The notes beneath the pieces were generated by a model. It was given only the letters and a program-made list of their open reading frames with translations. It was not told where the DNA came from and searched no databases. 64,000 bases of DNA from Synechocystis sp. LKSZ1 (GTDB lineage: Bacteria > Cyanobacteriota > Cyanobacteriia > Cyanobacteriales > Microcystaceae), in assembly GCF_040436315.1 (NCBI RefSeq), contig NZ_AP031572.1, forward strand, positions 248,001 to 312,000, given 5' to 3'. A program made the position numbers and the translations under genes. This document shows, piece by piece, positions 21,672 through 30,270 of the stretch. Position 1 is the first letter of the stretch, and every line of letters begins with the position of its first letter.

Positions 21672-21850
21672 GAAGACCGTGACGTGAATGGGGCGAAGAA
21701 CATCCTCCAGCGAGGGCTAGAGAAAATAGGTCGGGGCGCGGCCGAATCTACAAGGAGTTTGACTCTCTAGCATCGTTGGAGCAATCCTGCGGCGTTACAG
21801 TTGGACTTTGAATGAAGAATCCCCGTCCTTTAGGATGGAGAGAGCGTCAA
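21672..21850 (+). mobile_element. Remnant of an IS200/IS605-type element (3' end of tnpB and right end)
   Basis: From 21672 the frame reads EDRDVNGAKNILQRGLEKIG, the end of a TnpB/OrfB protein (the DRD motif of the last RuvC segment), to a TAG at 21768. A second frame then gives LNEESPSFRMERAS, a common C-terminus in cyanobacterial TnpB proteins, so a frameshift has split it. The DNA at about 21818-21842 (CCGTCC-TTTA-GGATGG stem) is the imperfect hairpin of the element's right end. The rest of the element, including tnpA and most of tnpB, is gone. In intact elements the right end also encodes the guide (omega) RNA scaffold. Confidence 0.75.
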
Positions 21851-22017
21851 ATACTTCTTTCTCAGACCAGTGCCCACTTCAGCAAGGGGAGGATGTCAAG
21901 TTCTGCTCCCGTTAATTTGAGCGGTGATCTTAGCCCCCAAAAATATACGGCGATCATCCCTTGAAACGCTCCCAAGGACAACCACCGCAACCTAACTAGT
22001 ACAATAAATCGAAACAG

Positions 22018-23811
22018 TTAGCGTTTAGCCAGTTTCTGAGTTTTCATTTTCCGCAGACGGATGGATTCCGGGGTAATTTCCACCAGTTCATCAGGGCCAA
22101 TATACTCTAGGGCCCGTTCCAGGCTCATTTCCACCGGGGCCTGGAGTTGAACTAATTCATCTCCGGTAGCGGAACGGTGGTTGGTTAATTGCTTGGTTTT
22201 ACAAACGTTTAGCTCTAGATCCTGGGGCCGGTTATGTTCCCCAACGATCATACCTTTGTAAACCTTGGTTCCCGGCTTGATGAAGAATACTCCCCGGTCT
22301 TCGGCGTTTTTCAGTGCATAGAAAGTAGCCACTCCTTCCTCAAAAACCGTAATCACCCCGTTGTAACGGGTTTCCAGATCGCCGCAGAGGGCCCGATACT
22401 CTAGGAAGCTATGGTTCATGATCCCTTCCCCCCGAGTCAGACGGATAAACTCACCCCGGAAGCCAATTAGGCCCCGAGCTGGAATCACAAATTCCAACTG
22501 AGTGCGACCATTGGCTCCAGTTTGCATATCCTGCATTTCCCCCCGCCGTTGCCCCAGGCGCTCAATACAGGCGCCGACCGCCGCTTCAGGTACATCTAGA
22601 ACCAGGTATTCGTAGGGTTCACAGGGTTGGCCATTCACTTCCCGATAAATTACTTGGGGCTGGGATACCTGGAATTCGTAGCCTTCCCGCCGCATGGTTT
22701 CGATCAAAATACCCAGGTGGAGTTCTCCCCGACCAGAGACGAGGAATTTTTCAGCACTGTCGCCTTCTTCCACCCGCAGGGCCACGTTGGTTTCCAACTC
22801 GCGGAAAAGTCGGTCACGCAGTTGGCGAGAGGTGACAAATTTACCTTCCTGGCCGGCAAAGGGCGAGTCATTCACCGAAAAGGTCATCTGGAGGGTCGGC
22901 TCATCCACTTTAATTAGGGGCAGGGCCATGGGTTCATCGGGGCAGGTCAAAGTTTCGCCAATATTAGCATCGGCAAAACCCGCCACGGCCACAATGTAGC
23001 CAGCAGTTGCTTCCGGGAGTTCAATGCGTTTTAGGCCCTCAAAGCCTAGGAGCTTCGTTACTTTGCCCTTGGCAATACTGCCATCTTCTTTAACCAGGGC
23101 GGCCTGTTGGCCCGCCTTAATCACCCCATTGTGGATGCGGCCGATAATGATCCGGCCCAAGTATTCAGAATAGTCGAGGGACGTCACTTGCAATTGCAGA
23201 GGTTTGCTGACATCCCCGGCTGGGGGCGGTACATGGTGCAAAATCGCCTCGAACAGGGGTTTCATGTCCTCCGCTGGGTCTTCGAGTTTTTCCTTGGCAA
23301 AGCCTGACAATCCGGAGGCAAATAGAGTTGTGAAATCACACTGGTCATCATCGGCCCCCAATTCCACAAACAGGTCAAAAACTTTATCCACGGCGGTATT
23401 GGGGTCAGCGCGGGGCCGGTCAATCTTGTTGACCACCACCAAGGGCCGTAGGCCTTTTTCCAAGGCCTTTTTCAGTACGAAGCGGGTTTGGGGCATCGGG
23501 CCTTCGTTGGCATCCACGATCAAAATACAACCATCGACCATGCCGAGAACTCGTTCTACCTCACCACCAAAATCGGCGTGACCTGGGGTATCGACGATAT
23601 TGATCAGCGTCTCTTTATATTTAACTGCCGTATTTTTAGAAAGAATGGTAATGCCGCGTTCCCGTTCCAAGTCATTGGAGTCCATCACACAGTCTGGGAT
23701 ATCTTCTCCCTCCCGAAAGATACCGGACTGGCGTAGCAGGGCATCAACCAGGGTTGTTTTACCGTGGTCAACGTGGGCAATGATAGCAACGTTGCGAATG
23801 GGGAGGGACAT
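22018..23811 (-). CDS. typA: Ribosome-associated GTPase TypA/BipA
   Basis: 597 residues with G1 [16 protein letters not shown]3 [17 protein letters not shown]4 NKIDR and the C-terminal TypA block [18 protein letters not shown]. It is a translational GTPase related to EF-G and LepA that helps 50S assembly and growth in stress or cold. The N-terminus ([15 protein letters not shown]) is standard and the start is well placed. It is transcribed alone; the gap of about 370 bp beyond its stop is occupied by the TnpB remnant and sequence I cannot assign. Confidence 0.97.
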   Translation of the reverse strand: MSLPIRNVAIIAHVDHGKTTLVDALLRQSGIFREGEDIPDCVMDSNDLERERGITILSKNTAVKYKETLINIVDTPGHADFGGEVERVLGMVDGCILIVDANEGPMPQTRFVLKKALEKGLRPLVVVNKIDRPRADPNTAVDKVFDLFVELGADDDQCDFTTLFASGLSGFAKEKLEDPAEDMKPLFEAILHHVPPPAGDVSKPLQLQVTSLDYSEYLGRIIIGRIHNGVIKAGQQAALVKEDGSIAKGKVTKLLGFEGLKRIELPEATAGYIVAVAGFADANIGETLTCPDEPMALPLIKVDEPTLQMTFSVNDSPFAGQEGKFVTSRQLRDRLFRELETNVALRVEEGDSAEKFLVSGRGELHLGILIETMRREGYEFQVSQPQVIYREVNGQPCEPYEYLVLDVPEAAVGACIERLGQRRGEMQDMQTGANGRTQLEFVIPARGLIGFRGEFIRLTRGEGIMNHSFLEYRALCGDLETRYNGVITVFEEGVATFYALKNAEDRGVFFIKPGTKVYKGMIVGEHNRPQDLELNVCKTKQLTNHRSATGDELVQLQAPVEMSLERALEYIGPDELVEITPESIRLRKMKTQKLAKR

Positions 23812-23898
23812 ACGATCAGGACTTGCTTGAGCAAGAAAAGAGTAACAATTTGTAATAATACTAGCTTAGGGGGCCTGTAACTGACCATGGTCAGATTT

Positions 23899-24681
23899 CT
23901 ATAGCCAGCCCCGCAATTTATAGATGCCAAGACCCAAGTATTCCTTGAGGGCCAAAGTCGTATTTTCTAGGTATTTAGCATCGGGGAAGAGACCCAAAAG
24001 CATGGCCCCCAAGGGAGGATTCGCTTTAAGGCTAGGGGTGCGAAAATCTGTAGGGGTTGGAATCACGGTTAGACCGAGCTTTTCAAAAATCAATTTCGCG
24101 CGGGGCATGTGGAATGCTGAGGTGATCAGCAGGAACGTTTTAATTTGCTGTTCTTGCAGAATTTTTTTGCTAAATAAGGCGTTTTCGTAGGTATTCAGGG
24201 CCTGGGGTTCTAACAGTAGGGCCGTTTTAGGAATACCGAACAATTGCAGTAGGGTTGCCATATCCTCTGCTTCGGAACGTCCTCCCCCTAGCCACGGAAT
24301 TCTCCCTCCCGTTAGCAGTAGCCGAGGAATCTTCCCTTGTTGATAGAGTTGGGCAGCGTAAATCAGGCGATCACCGGCTTCGTTGACCTCTGGAACCCGT
24401 TGGGAATCATTGGAGCCATAGACAGCCCCTCCCAAAACAACAGCGGCCTCTGCGGAAGGGATGGGCTCAGGAGCCAGAACCCCATATTCCAAGGAACCCA
24501 AGAGTGCATCACTGACCCAGACATTCCCCCCAAAATAAAGGACAACGAATCCCACCAAGGCCGGCCCTTGCAACCAAGAACGCTGTTTCCAACTCCAAAC
24601 CGCTATCAGGCCTAGCAGCAGAGTAGCGAGGCCAAGAGGATAGAAGAAGAGGGGTAATAATTTTGATAAAAAGAGAAACAT
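23899..24681 (-). CDS. YdcF/ElyC-like DUF218 membrane protein
   Basis: 260 residues. Two N-terminal membrane helices (LFYPLGLATLLLGLIAVW and LQGPALVGFVVLYFGG) lead into a DUF218 domain: AVVLGGAVYGSND, then RLLLTGGRIPWLGGG, EDMATLL and FLLITSAFHMPRAKLIFE. ElyC and SanA relatives affect envelope integrity and peptidoglycan precursor use in enterobacteria; the biochemical role is not settled. The active part should face the periplasm. It starts 17 bp downstream of the next gene on the same strand and probably shares its transcript. Confidence 0.85.
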   Translation of the reverse strand: MFLFLSKLLPLFFYPLGLATLLLGLIAVWSWKQRSWLQGPALVGFVVLYFGGNVWVSDALLGSLEYGVLAPEPIPSAEAAVVLGGAVYGSNDSQRVPEVNEAGDRLIYAAQLYQQGKIPRLLLTGGRIPWLGGGRSEAEDMATLLQLFGIPKTALLLEPQALNTYENALFSKKILQEQQIKTFLLITSAFHMPRAKLIFEKLGLTVIPTPTDFRTPSLKANPPLGAMLLGLFPDAKYLENTTLALKEYLGLGIYKLRGWL

Positions 24682-24698
24682 GGGCGCTCTGCCGCCGC

Positions 24699-25019
24699 TT
24701 AAATCTCTTCAACTTCTAAACGGCCAGCCGTAACAGCCCCGAAGGCAAAGGCCAGGACAATGGGCATGGGAGACTGCATAAAGTAGGTGGAGAAAACTCC
24801 TGTAACGGCAACAAGGGCTGCGGCCAATAGCCAGTAGCGCTCCTCGGGACACAGGCCCTTTTCAAGCTTAATGCAACGAAGAATCTTTCCGGGAATAGGC
24901 TCTGGCATTACGGCCCCAGGAGGAAAGGCCCAGTAGTGATTGAGACGTTCCATAAACAGATCCGTCCAGCCATTGGCATCACACCATTCCTGAATCCACT
25001 CGTCGCAAAAATGTCTCAT
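24699..25019 (-). CDS. Conserved hypothetical membrane protein (106 aa)
   Basis: An N-terminal soluble part with three cysteines (FCDEWIQEWCDANGW, and RCIKLEKGLCPEERYW) is followed by two hydrophobic segments (WLLAAALVAVTGVFSTYFM and IVLAFAFGAVTAG). I do not recognise a named family. The spacing of 17 bp to the DUF218 gene suggests a two-gene operon acting at the membrane. The ATG at 25019 is the only sensible start. It has the look of a cyanobacterial lineage-specific protein. Confidence 0.65.
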   Translation of the reverse strand: MRHFCDEWIQEWCDANGWTDLFMERLNHYWAFPPGAVMPEPIPGKILRCIKLEKGLCPEERYWLLAAALVAVTGVFSTYFMQSPMPIVLAFAFGAVTAGRLEVEEI

Positions 25020-25157
25020 TACAGCTACAAATTAAGTATTAATAAACGCCTAATTGTTCCAGTTTGTGCCCTGGAATCTTTGCTTTTCGTCATCCTAGCA
25101 AAGGGCTTCCCGGCCCTTTTTAAACTTGATAAAACTTATTTTTACTCGTGATAAAAC

Positions 25158-25718
25158 TTAATTGTTGTCTCCCATCACAATCCCCTCTTCCGTCACCAGA
25201 ACCGTCAGGGGAATATCCCAGGGATCCGTAGGCAAGTGGGGAACCCGAGCCGACGCAAACAGCACCCCCAACGTTCTAATCTTGTGCCAATCGGGTTGAG
25301 CTAGGAGGCGGTCGTAGTAGCCACCACCATATCCCAAGCGATAACCTCGGTCATCCACCGCCAGGGCTGGAATGAGAAGCAAATCCACTGTGGAGGGCAA
25401 AATCAAATCGGCCTCGGCTAAGGGTTCCAGAATACCGTAGGCTCCCTGTTGGAGCGGCTCTCCCGGTTGCCATCGATGCCAGGTGAGGTGCAGGCCCTGA
25501 CACCGGGGAAAGCCCCAAACCTTCGGTAAAGCAAAGAGGGAGGTCAGGTCAGGCTCTTGGCGAATACTGAAATAGGCCAATACCGTTTGGGCCTGTTGAA
25601 ACTGTGGCCATTGGCAGAGGTGATGGCAGAGCCGTTGACTGTTTGCCTGCCAGAGGGATTTTGCCAAGGTGCGTCGAGCCTGGCTGAATTGTTGACGCAA
25701 GCGTTGTTTTTCTTTCAA
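25158..25718 (-). CDS. fau: 5-formyltetrahydrofolate cyclo-ligase
   Basis: 186 residues of the 5-FTHF cyclo-ligase family: KEKQRLRQQFSQARRTL at the start, the ATP/phosphate motif region, and the diagnostic GYRLGYGGGYYDRLLAQ. It converts 5-formyl-THF to 5,10-methenyl-THF with ATP, returning a dead-end folate to the one-carbon pool. The length is standard. The gene stands alone between a hypothetical membrane gene and a hairpin-rich intergenic stretch. Confidence 0.93.
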   Translation of the reverse strand: MKEKQRLRQQFSQARRTLAKSLWQANSQRLCHHLCQWPQFQQAQTVLAYFSIRQEPDLTSLFALPKVWGFPRCQGLHLTWHRWQPGEPLQQGAYGILEPLAEADLILPSTVDLLLIPALAVDDRGYRLGYGGGYYDRLLAQPDWHKIRTLGVLFASARVPHLPTDPWDIPLTVLVTEEGIVMGDNN

Positions 25719-25841
25719 TGTTTAACCCACTCCCATCAGGGCCAATATTTTCAGCTTATGCCACCGCCAGAGTTGTGCCAATTTTATAAGTGTCACAACT
25801 TGGGGTGTCTGGGCTCAAAACTTTATCTATCATCTACTTGT

Positions 25842-25899
25842 GTGTGAGGAGTAAGAGTAATAAAGGAAGCGCATAGAGGGTCGAAACACGGCAAGACTC
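25842..25899. ncRNA. Structured intergenic element: terminator-like hairpin on + strand, Yfr1-like motif on - strand
   Basis: On the + strand AAAGGAAG-C-GCAT pairs with ATGCCTTCCTTT (25904-25915) around a loop that itself can pair, and the hairpin is followed by T6, so it looks like a terminator of a small + transcript. On the - strand, 25842-25852 read ACTCCTCACAC, identical to the core I recall for the cyanobacterial small RNA Yfr1, preceded by the long hairpin. The 3' terminator expected after the Yfr1 core is not visible, so the call is tentative and the orientation is not decided. Confidence 0.3.
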
Positions 25900-25930
25900 C
25901 TTTGATGCCTTCCTTTTTTATTGTCTGAGC

Positions 25931-26428
25931 TTACCAGCCCCAGGTGCCAAGGCCACCCTTGAAGGGACCAAAGATATTTGACGTAATCCAACCACCATAG
26001 AAGTCTCCCGGTTGGGCCTGTACCAGCTCTCCATCCACGTAGCAGGCTTCCATACGGCTAGGATAGAAGGCTACATGGTTTTGTAACCCTTGGAAGGCAG
26101 GGGTTGGCTCGGAATAGCCCCAAGCACTATTTTCGGCTTGCTGGGAACCCACCTGAATGGTGTAGTAATGGGCCTGGCCCTTCCATTCACAGTAGGTACG
26201 CCGTTGCGTTCGGCTCAAGTACTGAGTCTGGATATCCTCTAGAGGAATATAGTAAACCGGCGGATGACTAGTTTCTAGAACCCGTTGACTACGATAGCTA
26301 TCGGCAATCAGCACCTGATTAAACATCACTTGAATGTGTTTGGTATAGGCCTCTAGACGGGGCGGGCGAGGATAATCCCAGACGGATTCTTGGCCGGGTT
26401 GGGGGGGAATGGGTTGGGGAAAAGCCAT
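25931..26428 (-). CDS. DUF427 domain protein
   Basis: About 165 residues, with the DUF427 pattern: the region ESVWDYPRPPRLE, then YCEWKGQAHYYTI, SAWGYSEPTPAFQGLQNHVAFYP in shortened form, and VDGELVQAQPGDFYGGW. The fold is a small beta barrel of unknown function, widespread in bacteria, cyanobacteria and fungi. The start at the ATG at 26428 is favoured over an in-frame TTG at 26443. No partner gene is obvious; the next gene is divergent. Confidence 0.85.
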   Translation of the reverse strand: MAFPQPIPPQPGQESVWDYPRPPRLEAYTKHIQVMFNQVLIADSYRSQRVLETSHPPVYYIPLEDIQTQYLSRTQRRTYCEWKGQAHYYTIQVGSQQAENSAWGYSEPTPAFQGLQNHVAFYPSRMEACYVDGELVQAQPGDFYGGWITSNIFGPFKGGLGTWGW

Positions 26429-26576
26429 GGTGAATTCGTTCAAGGTCTAGGGTTATTGTAGCCTCCTCCTCTGAGCAGTAATCTTCCCTCGGCGATCACG
26501 GTCAGGGCCAGACAATGCCGTAGAATAGGAGCTACTTTGGGTTAATTCCCCGCGCAGTCAGCGGTCAAGGGCTACC

Positions 26577-27494
26577 ATGCAACGATTTTTACAACGAATT
26601 TGGCAAACCGTTCAAAGATTTTGGCAACAATTACTGGGCGGCGGCCTTCGGACGAGTTATTCTGGCCGACGAGGCCAGTCAGCAGGTGCGGTAGCCGTAC
26701 TTTCGGATACGGACTACGAATTTCTCTTCAGTCAATTGCTGGAAGGCATTGCCCATGGTTGGCATGAGGGCCGGATTCTCAAGTTTTTTGAACAATTGGG
26801 AGAGCGGGGACGCACCAAAGCCTGGGTGAGTTGGCTAGACCGCTTTTCTGAGAAAGTTTTGGCCTCGCCTTCACCGAACTTAGTCCTAGCCGCCCGGCTG
26901 ATGCGCCTGGGGGAATTGGCCCAATCCTTTCCCCGTATTGAACCCATTGGCCAAGCCGCCTATCAACTGGCCCATCAACTCTATGCTCGTCAGGCCCCAG
27001 AAACGACCATCTGGGAATACGAAGGCCCAGAAGCTGGCCCGCCCGAGTTACCCACCACACCGGAGGGCTGGTTAACCTTGGGCCTCCAACAGGCTAATGC
27101 AGGCGACTTAGGCTCCGCCATCCATAGCTGGGAGCAAGCCATTTTGCTTGACCCAAACCTGGCAGTGGCCTGGCATAATCGTGGCAGTGCCCTGGGTAAT
27201 CTGGGCCAATTGGAAGAGGCCCTGGCCAGCTTTGAACAGGCGGTTAAATTAAACCCGGAAGACCCCGGTGCTTGGTTCCATCGGGGGGCCATCCTCGAGG
27301 CCCTGGAACAACCGGAAGCGGCCCGGCCTTGTTACGAGCAGGTGCTAGCGTTAGATCCCCAGAGTGAGGCCGCCCAACAACGTCTTCAACATCTCCAGGC
27401 CCTTAGCATGACCTCAATAAACTCACCATCAGAGATCAAGGATAATGTCGTCGGAGACTTGGAAGAGAATCCCGATATCCTTCATGAAGGCTAG
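26577..27494 (+). CDS. Tetratricopeptide-repeat protein
   Basis: 305 residues. The C-terminal half (about 155-275) has three TPR units: EGWLTLGLQQANAGDLGSAI, AVAWHNRGSALGNLGQLEEA and GAWFHRGAILEALEQPEAA, each with the W/L-G-Y-A-F-P pattern. The N-terminal half (about 1-150) is helical without a domain I can name. There is no signal peptide. It probably scaffolds other proteins. Its 3' end overlaps the convergent pixD gene by 66 bp, so the last 22 codons are read on both strands. Confidence 0.85.
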   Translation: MQRFLQRIWQTVQRFWQQLLGGGLRTSYSGRRGQSAGAVAVLSDTDYEFLFSQLLEGIAHGWHEGRILKFFEQLGERGRTKAWVSWLDRFSEKVLASPSPNLVLAARLMRLGELAQSFPRIEPIGQAAYQLAHQLYARQAPETTIWEYEGPEAGPPELPTTPEGWLTLGLQQANAGDLGSAIHSWEQAILLDPNLAVAWHNRGSALGNLGQLEEALASFEQAVKLNPEDPGAWFHRGAILEALEQPEAARPCYEQVLALDPQSEAAQQRLQHLQALSMTSINSPSEIKDNVVGDLEENPDILHEG

Positions 27495-27881
27495 GGCCTG
27501 GCGGGGATTCATGCGGTTGGGTTGGAAAATCGCTGAACCCGAATGACGCAGGGTTAACGTTTTAACCTGTTCCTTGTTCAAATCCGTGAGACGAATGGCC
27601 TGCATTGACCAAATTTCAAAGGCCCGGGTTGTAATCGGCTCACAACTAATAAGCATGGGTGTATGATGTCGTGAGTCTTGGACAATCCGATGATAGGTTT
27701 GATTGACCTTGTCCTGGTAGCCTTCGAGAACCTGTAAAAACATCCCATCTGCATGGCAAAGGAGGCCGGTAATTCCGTCCGTCTGATTATTTTTAATCGA
27801 GCTCTCCATAATATTTTTCAAGTCGGCCAAGCCCAGATCGGGATTTGCATGACTGCTGTAAATTAAGCGGTATAGGTTCAT
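27429..27881 (-). CDS. pixD: BLUF-domain blue-light photoreceptor PixD
   Basis: Counting from the Met at 27881 gives 150 residues, the length of PixD. All key flavin-switch residues are at their PixD positions: Tyr8 (LIYSS), Asn32 (KNNQ), Gln50 (FLQVLEG), Trp91 and Met93 (EIWSMQAI). The C-terminus ends VSDDIILDL. PixD binds FAD and forms a light-broken complex with the PatA-like regulator PixE that controls phototaxis; PixE is not next to it. An open frame continues 29 codons upstream to 27968 but that stretch does not match the family. Confidence 0.93.
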   Translation of the reverse strand: MNLYRLIYSSHANPDLGLADLKNIMESSIKNNQTDGITGLLCHADGMFLQVLEGYQDKVNQTYHRIVQDSRHHTPMLISCEPITTRAFEIWSMQAIRLTDLNKEQVKTLTLRHSGSAIFQPNRMNPRQALAFMKDIGILFQVSDDIILDL

Positions 27882-28019
27882 AAAAAGGCTTGTCCTAAAT
27901 GATTCCGGCAGGTAATTAGAATAAGAATATTGCTTGAGCTTTCCCAAAATGCTTTCATAATCTAGCATTTTGTCTGACTCGAAACCAAGTAATTCCTGAA
28001 AACCGGCCGATCTTTCATC

Positions 28020-29699
28020 CTACCAGATCACCTGGCCGCGCAGGGCGTTAATTTTCTTAGCCTTGAGCCCCGGTACCCGTTCCAAGTCTTCTAGGCCGGT
28101 AAAAGGTTGATTTTGGCGAGCGGTAATAATCTTCTTCGCCAGACTCGGGCCAATGCCGGGTAGGCTTTCTAGTTCCGTCTGAGTTGCGGTGTTGAGATTA
28201 ACCAGGGGCGCTGTCGTTGCAATGGCTAAAGGACTGGGCTGGGGAGTTACATTCTGGCCACAGGCCCTTTCTTGGGCCTTAATTTTTCGTTTTAATCCCT
28301 CTGGGAGACCCCACTGGGCATTGGCCTGGAGGCGTTCCAGTTCCCGCTGATAATGGGCCGCAATTTTAGGATTTTGCAAGATTAGGAGGGTCTCGTCGTT
28401 TTGCAGATTGGCACTGGGAGACCAGTTGTGGGAGCCAGTAATGACAGTCTGGACATCAATTACTGCCAACTTATGGTGGAGTTTATCTCCCTCTACTAGG
28501 GTTGGAATTCCCACAAAGGAAGCGGCCAAGGGCCAGGGCCGGTTGCCAGCTTCGACACGGCATTGTTCCCGCAGGCTTACCCCCAATAGATCCAGTCCCT
28601 CACTGTAGGAGCGAAAGGCAAAACCAGGATCAATCAAGGTTTTAATTTCGACTCCCCGTTGAAAGGGCTGTTGCAGAACATCCACTAAGGGCTGTTCACT
28701 AAACACAAATAGGGCAAGATCTATCGATTTTTGAGCTGTATTGAGGTAGCGAGCGATTAAGCCATTACTGGTTTCTGACCAGGGCAATTGTCGAGAATCG
28801 GGGGAAAATTTGACGGTAACGGTACTCTGACCGACAGTAACAGTTTGGGCCGACCGGTGCGGTTTCTTCAAGCCAAAACGACTGTCTGCCCGGCCACCAG
28901 GGCCATCCCCCCACATCAAATTAAATTCCTCTGAGAAAATGTCCGCTAGGGCCGGCGATTGGATCACCAGGAGGTTATTCGCATTGCCGCGAGTAGCTGG
29001 GCGGCTGTAATCCCCGTGCTGATCGCTGAGGGTGAAGTTAGCAGAGGTGACGATCACCGTCTGGCCGTCCACGACCAAAAATTTATGGTGCATCAGACCC
29101 GTTCCCTTGGAGCCATCTTCCGTATCGTCAATGAGGGGGACTCCTCCCTGGCGTAGGATTTGAATGGCATCGCGCTCTGCACTTTCTGACTCACTAATCT
29201 GGCCATCCCTGTTTTGATCCAGAAAGGCCTGGTAATCCTCCAGACGGTCATCCGCTTGGTCACCGTCTTGATCCGAAGTGGCAGAGGTGGCCCCTGAGCC
29301 TATTTTTTCCGCCACTACAAAATTGTACTGATTTTCTAAAATTACCCGCACCTGACGGCCTTTTTGTTTCTGGGCCACCAAGGCCTGGGCAATACGGGGC
29401 AATCGTAATTCTTGAACCGCCAGGTCTATGCGACTTTGGGCATTGTTAATGGCCTGGAGAATAATCGCTTCAAGATTATCCCCTGGCCGTTGGATTTGGC
29501 GGTAGGGGTCTCGATAATCGGCCCCCTGGGCCTGGTTATGGTTGAAATACACTTGGATCTGGGGATCTTGGGGCAGGGGTGGTAAGCGGCCCCCGTCTCG
29601 CAGATAGGCCCCGATGATAATAGCGGCCGCTACAACTAGGGCCAGGGCCACCAGTAGCCAGCCGCGATAGGCTTTTAACCATTTTCCTGTTGAATTCAC
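28020..29699 (-). CDS. PLD-like nuclease/phospholipase with EF-hand insert and C-terminal helix-hairpin-helix
   Basis: 559 residues with an N-terminal membrane anchor (WLLVALALVVAAAIIIGAYL), so the protein likely faces the periplasm. Two HKD motifs are present: HHKFLVVDGQTVIVTSANF (H204, K206, D211) and HHKLAVIDVQTVITGSHNW, as in phospholipase D-type nucleases such as Nuc. The first domain carries an insert with a canonical EF-hand loop, D161-x-N-x-D-G-x-I-S-x-x-E172, next to an acidic DQDGDQADD stretch. The last 60 residues (LNTATQTELESLPGIGPSLA) are a ComEA-like double helix-hairpin-helix. A calcium-tuned nuclease that grips DNA, for example in DNA uptake, is an inference. Confidence 0.85.
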   Translation of the reverse strand: MNSTGKWLKAYRGWLLVALALVVAAAIIIGAYLRDGGRLPPLPQDPQIQVYFNHNQAQGADYRDPYRQIQRPGDNLEAIILQAINNAQSRIDLAVQELRLPRIAQALVAQKQKGRQVRVILENQYNFVVAEKIGSGATSATSDQDGDQADDRLEDYQAFLDQNRDGQISESESAERDAIQILRQGGVPLIDDTEDGSKGTGLMHHKFLVVDGQTVIVTSANFTLSDQHGDYSRPATRGNANNLLVIQSPALADIFSEEFNLMWGDGPGGRADSRFGLKKPHRSAQTVTVGQSTVTVKFSPDSRQLPWSETSNGLIARYLNTAQKSIDLALFVFSEQPLVDVLQQPFQRGVEIKTLIDPGFAFRSYSEGLDLLGVSLREQCRVEAGNRPWPLAASFVGIPTLVEGDKLHHKLAVIDVQTVITGSHNWSPSANLQNDETLLILQNPKIAAHYQRELERLQANAQWGLPEGLKRKIKAQERACGQNVTPQPSPLAIATTAPLVNLNTATQTELESLPGIGPSLAKKIITARQNQPFTGLEDLERVPGLKAKKINALRGQVIW

Positions 29700-29765
29700 C
29701 CTCTTCCCCCCAGTCGCGTCTCCCCTAGAATAGAGCGATAGGATTCCCGCATTTTCCTGTTCCCC

Positions 29766-30200
29766 ATGGCCCTACTTCGTTACTGCTGTCTTATTCTTTG
29801 CTGTTGCTGGCTCATGGCCTGTCAATCGGCCCCGGCGACGGTTCCCCTGGAATTTGCCCCTGAGGGGGATATTGTGCAGAGGGCCTTGACCTACCAATTA
29901 ACCCAGAGCCAGACTCGGCTCAGTGACCAACTCCAGACTAGCCCACCCGCGTTAGCAATTAGTAATATTCAGGTTAAGCAGATCGAACCGATTGTGGTGG
30001 CAGATCTACCCGCCTATCATCTTACGGGCCAATATAATGTCACCTTAACGCTGCCCCGCCAGACCGTAACCCAAAAGCAAAATCCCTTCGAGATTTATCT
30101 CCAGCGTCAAAGTGAGGGCAAAAGTTGGCGACTACTCCAGCGGGAGGTAAGCAATGATCAGGGCCTGCAGTGGAAAAGTTATCTGATCGAAACAGATTAG
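29766..30200 (+). CDS. Predicted lipoprotein (144 aa), function unknown
   Basis: The N-terminus is a lipoprotein signal with the lipobox LMAC at residues 17-20 (ALLRYCCLILCCCWLMACQS). The mature part is beta-rich, with alternating segments such as QTRLSDQLQTSPPALAISNI and PAYHLTGQYNVTLTLPR. I do not recognise a family. It should be tethered to a membrane. It precedes the phosphohexomutase gene by 71 bp on the same strand; cotranscription is possible but not supported by any seen signal. Confidence 0.75.
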   Translation: MALLRYCCLILCCCWLMACQSAPATVPLEFAPEGDIVQRALTYQLTQSQTRLSDQLQTSPPALAISNIQVKQIEPIVVADLPAYHLTGQYNVTLTLPRQTVTQKQNPFEIYLQRQSEGKSWRLLQREVSNDQGLQWKSYLIETD

Positions 30201-30270
30201 GCCAGAACGCCGGGAGGACTGGCCCTCGGCGGGTAAAATAGGGGCAGTTTTTGTGGATTGACGGCGCACC

